Source of the DNA: Copromyces sp. CBS 386.78
Lineage: Eukaryota > Ascomycota > Sordariomycetes > Sordariales > Sordariaceae
Length of the DNA stretch: 10,852 nucleotides
NCBI GenBank assembly: GCA_030685235.1
Contig: MU839347.1
Coordinates: 1-10,852, forward strand
Reading direction: 5' to 3'
Numbering within the stretch: the stretch's first letter is position 1; every line of letters begins with the position of its first letter. Position numbers and translations under genes: made by a program. The notes under the pieces were generated by a model. That model was not told the origin of the DNA, ran no database searches, and saw only the letters and a program-made list of their open reading frames with translations. This document shows, in pieces, positions 8,158 through 10,852 of this stretch.

Positions 8158-9228
8158 GCGGCCTTATTCCCTCCTTTTATAATAATTTTCGTCGGAAACT
8201 TATTTAGCGTATTATTTTCTAGAATTATTAGTTAAGCGGCGTAGAATTTAAGTTATTTTAGTAGCAGTTATTACTATATTGCTATCGGTATCCTTAGGCG
8301 CTGTATTAGATTTTAAAAATCTAGTAGTAACCGAATAGGCGGCGGCTATATAGGGGGAGGGGGTAAATATTTGGCCGTATACGTAGTAACCTTTATTTCG
8401 TTTCTAAATTTATTAAAAGGCTTAGCCGAGTTTAATTTATTCGAAATTCTATACGATAATATAAAGGCGCCGTACGTATTTATTATAATCCGTTAATATA
8501 ATTATAAGTACTAACTATTATTTTAATTCCTTAAAGAGCGAGCCGGTTAACTAGGCGAAGTGAAAATCGTTAGTCTAAATATTACTACTAGCCGTAGTAA
8601 ATACTTATTTAAATTTAAGTAAGAATTCGCTTAAAGGTTTTCCGGATATTTAGATTATTTTCCATAATTTAATTTACACCTTCTATATTTCCTATTCGCT
8701 ACCGAAGATTTAAATAAAGTATTCAAAGAAGTACTAGGGGTTAAAAAACTTATTAGGGCTTCCTATAATTTAAAACGCCTGGATATGTAGTCTTAGCTTA
8801 ATAGAGAGCGTATATAAAATTTAATATTATATAACTTTATCGTTATTAATAAAATTATCCGGGCTATCCAAATTATATTTAAAGATTAATTAATTTATAA
8901 AGAAATAGAACGAGACAAATTCTCTATCCTAGGTAGGTTAGTCGAGAACTTTTTACTTCGATTTTTTAATAGAAGTTGCCACTATTAATATAGTAGTAGG
9001 CGCTATAATTTAATTACCGAATTAAATATAATAAATTCGGCTAAAATTATATTCGGCGAATTTAATATAAAAAGCCGCGACTTAATTGGCGTTTTAGAAT
9101 AATTTAATTATAAAGTCGGGCGAGGGGTTTAAAAAGGGGGGAACGGATATAATAATATATTTAGGGAGAATAGTAGGAAGATAAATATTAAATATATTAA
9201 GTAAAGAGTTAAAAGGGGGGAGTTTACT

Positions 9229-9401
9229 ATTTTATTAGGGGTTTTACTAGGGGTTCTACGGGTATTACTAGTTCTATTAGGGATTCTACTAAAGGATTTG
9301 CTAGTTTTGTTAATTCTATTAGGGGATTTGCTAATTCTATTAGTTTTATTAATTTTATTAGTTTTATTAATTTTACTGGTTTTACTAGTTCTATTAGTTT
9401 G
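9229..9401 (-). repeat. 9-bp coding repeat: ancestral Gln-Gln-Asn tract in Gag
   Basis: Read in the gag frame, about 57 codons form the repeated pattern stop-stop-Asn, sometimes with Pro inserted (9- and 12-bp units). I count 29 TAA/TAG and four surviving CAA/CAG codons. Since CAA to TAA and CAG to TAG are RIP changes, the simplest reading is an ancestral Gln-Gln-Asn(-Pro) repeat, a low-complexity disordered region. On the plus strand it shows as runs of TTTTACTAG/TTTTATTAG. Confidence 0.8.
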
Positions 9402-9471
9402 GATTGTTAAGATCTATTTGCTGGTAGTTTCCGTCTACTATAGTAAGGACTGCGTACGTATAAAAAGATAA

Positions 9472-9490
9472 CGTGTAAAGTCGAACCTAA
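9472..9490 (-). other. candidate primer-binding site
   Basis: The minus-strand sequence directly after the 5' LTR reads TTAGGTTCGACTTTACACG. A primer-binding site should sit here and usually starts TGG; TAG one base in could be a RIP-mutated TGG. I cannot match it to a particular tRNA by eye, and self-priming as in Tf1-type elements is also possible. Confidence 0.35.
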
Positions 9491-9710
9491 TATTATAGTT
9501 CTTGTACGGTTGGTATAAGTATAAGGTAAAATATATATTAAAAAGGTTCGATAAGGAGAAGAAGAATCTAGATATATAGAAGGAGCGGTAGATAGCGCTC
9601 TTATACCCAAGGGGTCTATGTTAGGAGATAGGGTGTACGTTGTATACGTCTGGAAGGTGTACGTCTAGAAGGCTTCCAGACTAGGACCTCTGGGCGGCAG
9701 CCCTATAACA
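9491..9710 (-). repeat. 5' LTR of the element (right side of window), 220 bp
   Basis: It is the same length as the left LTR and aligns without gaps. It keeps the CA end (CCCTATAACA at 9701-9710), while its other end reads TATTATAG in place of TGTTATAG. In some places this copy is the more mutated (TGCAAGGCAAAATG versus TATAAGGTAAAATA) and in others the less (GGGCGGCAG versus AGGTAGTAG), so both copies were hit independently. It would have carried the element promoter; I see no confident TATA box or start. Confidence 0.95.
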
Positions 9711-9715
9711 CTTAT
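9711..9715. repeat. target-site duplication CTTAT, right copy
   Basis: Exact repeat of 2503-2507, directly after the terminal ...CTATAACA of the right LTR. Confidence 0.9.
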
Positions 9716-10138
9716 TTTCTTTATTCTTTTAATAAAAAAGTCTTTAAGTATTTCTAGCCTTATCAATAAAGGTAATAAAGAATCTTATAAATATTCTTAG
9801 TTTTTATAGCAATCGGCCCTTATAGGTCCTTGCTAACCTTTTTCAAAATTACCATTATATTTAATAGTATTATTTTTTATAGTTTTTTCTTTGATCTTTT
9901 TATATTTAAAAATATAAATATTATGATCATATATGGATTCCCAAATATTATTAAATATTGGGCTCAACATATGGATTTCTAAATATTCTTTATAATTTTT
10001 AAAGATATATTCTAGATCGTTAAATAGGGTATTTCTTTTCAATACTCCTATAATTATAAGAAGATATAGTATTTTAAAAAGTATTACTTAGATTTTCATT
10101 ATTATAATAACGAAATCCTTAATGTAATATATATATCT

Positions 10139-10162
10139 ATAAATCTAAAGATTTAGATTTAT
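10139..10162. repeat. perfect 11-bp inverted repeat
   Basis: ATAAATCTAAA (10139-10149) and TTTAGATTTAT (10152-10162) are exact reverse complements separated by two bases, so they form a cruciform-capable palindrome. Confidence 0.85.
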
Positions 10163-10611
10163 TATTTATACTATTTTCTTTATTATTCTTTTTAGAATAA
10201 TATCTGGAAAATTCCTATTTTCCTTTCTTCTTATTTATATTATTTATACTAATAGTATTAAAACCACCTTTAAAAGGTCGATTTTTTAGGCTTTATAACA
10301 TTAACGGATAAAGGTATAAACCGTTAATCTGTTTACCAATACTAATAGTATCGGAATTATTTTAAAGATAAATATTATCTTTATAATATTTATAATAATT
10401 CTTTTCTAAGGCTGAATTGTTTATTGTATTTATAACCACATCTGGTATATAATAACAATTCTTTTAAAAGCCTTTTTTATATTAGAATCTTTGAAATATA
10501 TATAGTATATTTTCGATTTCTAATATAGACCTTTTTAGGTCTTATCTTTAAGAATCCTTTTAGTTTCCTTTTGGAATATATAAAAAGAGTTTCTATTAGA
10601 AATTATTTATA

Positions 10612-10615
<4 letters not shown>

Positions 10616-10643
<28 letters not shown>
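10616..10643. repeat. (TA)14 microsatellite
   Basis: Fourteen uninterrupted TA dinucleotides, ending at the first C of ACCGCAGATCC. Simple-sequence DNA without coding content. Confidence 0.95.
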
Positions 10644-10756
10644 CCGCAGATCCAGTATTAATTATAAAATAAATTATAAAATCGTTTATATAAGGATGAT
10701 GAATAATTATCATTCTAATATAACGTAGCCTTATATTATAATTTAGGAAGGTTATT

Positions 10757-10852
10757 AACTATCACAGGATTAGCCTGTGATGTGCACTGGTGGTGCGCAC
10801 CCATGACCATTGGCCAATGGTGTTGCACGCACGCACCAGTGGGACTCGGTCC
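10757..10852. other. GC-rich, non-RIP-mutated palindromic segment at the window edge
   Basis: Composition changes sharply near 10757: C+G and CpA/TpG become common. The segment is built of perfect palindromes: ATCACAGG/CCTGTGAT (10761-10768/10774-10781, loop ATTAG); the 16-bp palindrome ACCATTGGCCAATGGT (10806-10821); and an 8-bp outer stem CACTGGTG/CACCAGTG (10785-10792/10834-10841) enclosing it, extended by TGCG/CGCA. It could be the end of a transposon or foldback element cut by the window, or an unmutated stretch of the same hairpin-type DNA. No ORF, tRNA or rRNA match is apparent. Confidence 0.65.

Larger units (their letters stand above)
7963..9441 (-). pseudogene. gag: gag pseudogene with Gln-rich N-terminus and CCHC knuckle
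   Basis: One frame runs from about 9441 (ATA followed by GTA GAC GGA; ATG is likely to have been the original start) to the TAA at 7963-7965. In order: a Gln-Gln-Asn repeat region (9401-9229) now almost all stops; a Pro-rich linker; a retrotransposon Gag core (about 9100-8420) with blocks such as GSPNKFFNP, SGKPLSEFL and TNDF..; a Ser/Thr-rich segment; and a zinc-knuckle position (8157-8116). Gag builds the virus-like particle and its knuckle binds element RNA. It starts only about 50 bases after the 5' LTR and is followed by pol in the -1 frame with a short overlap near 7965-7978. The A-rich overlap has no perfect heptamer slip site left. Confidence 0.85.
2508..9710 (-). mobile_element. complete RIP-degraded Ty3/gypsy chromovirus retrotransposon
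   Basis: The 7,203-bp element lies on the minus strand, so its 5' LTR is at 9491-9710 and its 3' LTR at 2508-2727. Order of domains from high to low coordinate: Gag with CCHC knuckle, protease, reverse transcriptase, RNase H, integrase, chromodomain. RT before integrase places it in Ty3/gypsy (Metaviridae), and the C-terminal chromodomain in the chromovirus branch; the recognisable blocks read like fungal Tf2-type polyproteins. Every reading frame is full of TAA/TAG. The stops sit where the family has Gln or Trp, as expected when CpA becomes TpA on either strand. The structure (two LTRs, target duplication, polypurine tract) is whole, so it was inactivated by point mutation and not by deletion. 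It can no longer move on its own. Confidence 0.95.
9716..10756. other. hairpin-rich AT-rich tract, right flank of the retroelement
   Basis: No gene is supported here. As on the left, short perfect inverted repeats follow one another: 9778-9783/9793-9798, 10139-10149/10152-10162 (11 bp), 10181-10189/10194-10202 (9), 10206-10212/10217-10223 (7), 10246-10258 and again 10339-10351 (ATACTAATAGTAT), 10300-10307/10321-10328 (8, ATTAACGG), 10363-10371/10375-10383 (9), 10408-10413/10469-10474 enclosing 10414-10421/10454-10461 (8), 10479-10487/10518-10526 (9), 10527-10532/10537-10542 (6), 10688-10695/10729-10736 (8). Removing the element and one CTTAT joins this to 1-2507 as one pre-insertion locus. 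Confidence 0.7.

Noticed and set aside
9209..9221. Plus-strand AAAAGGGGGGAG, which looks like a polypurine tract and first suggested a plus-strand element
   Set aside because: It is 270 bases from the LTR and falls in gag coding sequence (Pro/Leu codons on the minus strand); the RT, integrase and the real tract at 2728-2740 all put the element on the minus strand.
9229..9401. Stop-free frame giving a (Thr/Ile)-(Asn/Ser)-(Lys/Arg) repeat on the minus strand
   Set aside because: It is the out-of-frame shadow of the Gln-Gln-Asn repeat; the gag frame, shared with the Gag core and the zinc knuckle, is the one full of former Gln codons.
9407..9610. 67-codon minus-strand open frame starting at a TTG
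   Set aside because: It runs from inside the 5' LTR into the leader, overlaps the likely gag start in another frame, has no ATG and resembles nothing; a chance opening in non-coding LTR sequence.
9833..10042. 69-codon minus-strand open frame starting at a TTG
   Set aside because: Low-complexity Ile/Lys/Asn/Tyr composition as expected of AT-rich DNA, no ATG start, no recognisable motif, and it overlaps several hairpins of the right flank.
10757..10852. tRNA or other known structured RNA at the GC-rich end
   Set aside because: No cloverleaf, no A or B box and no CCA-compatible acceptor stem; the palindromes do not fit a tRNA layout.

Overview
The window looks like an AT-rich compartment of a filamentous ascomycete (Pezizomycotina) nuclear genome. 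It contains no intact gene. Its centre is one complete but dead LTR retrotransposon that carries the signature of repeat-induced point mutation (RIP). The two LTRs differ at about two dozen of 220 positions, all C/T or G/A transitions with no indel. Former Gln and Trp codons read as TAA/TAG. TpA is abundant, CpA/TpG are depleted and CpG is kept inside the element. RIP is known from filamentous ascomycetes, which is the basis for the taxonomic inference; no species can be named.

Layout. Positions 1-2502 are AT-rich flank with a repeat pair (48-160), three tandem 88-bp units (301-558) and a long tract packed with perfect hairpins (560-2502). Positions 2508-9710 are a Ty3/gypsy chromovirus of 7,203 bp on the minus strand, bounded by 220-bp LTRs with TGTTATAG...CTATAACA ends and flanked by a 5-bp target duplication CTTAT (2503-2507 and 9711-9715). 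In element order (high to low coordinate) it has: 5' LTR, short leader, gag with an ancestral Gln-Gln-Asn repeat and a CCHC knuckle, then in the -1 frame protease, reverse transcriptase, RNase H, integrase with a D,D(35)E triad, then a chromodomain one frame away, about 1.4 kb of extra sequence, polypurine tract and 3' LTR. The extra 1.4 kb holds coding-like frames in the opposite (+) orientation that join across a plausible 58-bp intron; I do not recognise the product. Positions 9716-10852 are the other side of the interrupted locus, again full of hairpins. The last ~95 bases are GC-rich, not RIP-mutated, and still made of perfect palindromes.

How it fits together. A chromodomain-targeted retroelement inserted into a hairpin-rich AT-rich locus and was later inactivated by RIP. 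Gag and pol are still readable domain by domain, but dozens of stops, lost zinc ligands, a YIDD-to-YIND change in the RT and a frameshift before the chromodomain make autonomous function impossible. The most unusual things are the hairpin-tiled locus that hosts the element and the antisense coding-like insert between pol and the 3' LTR.
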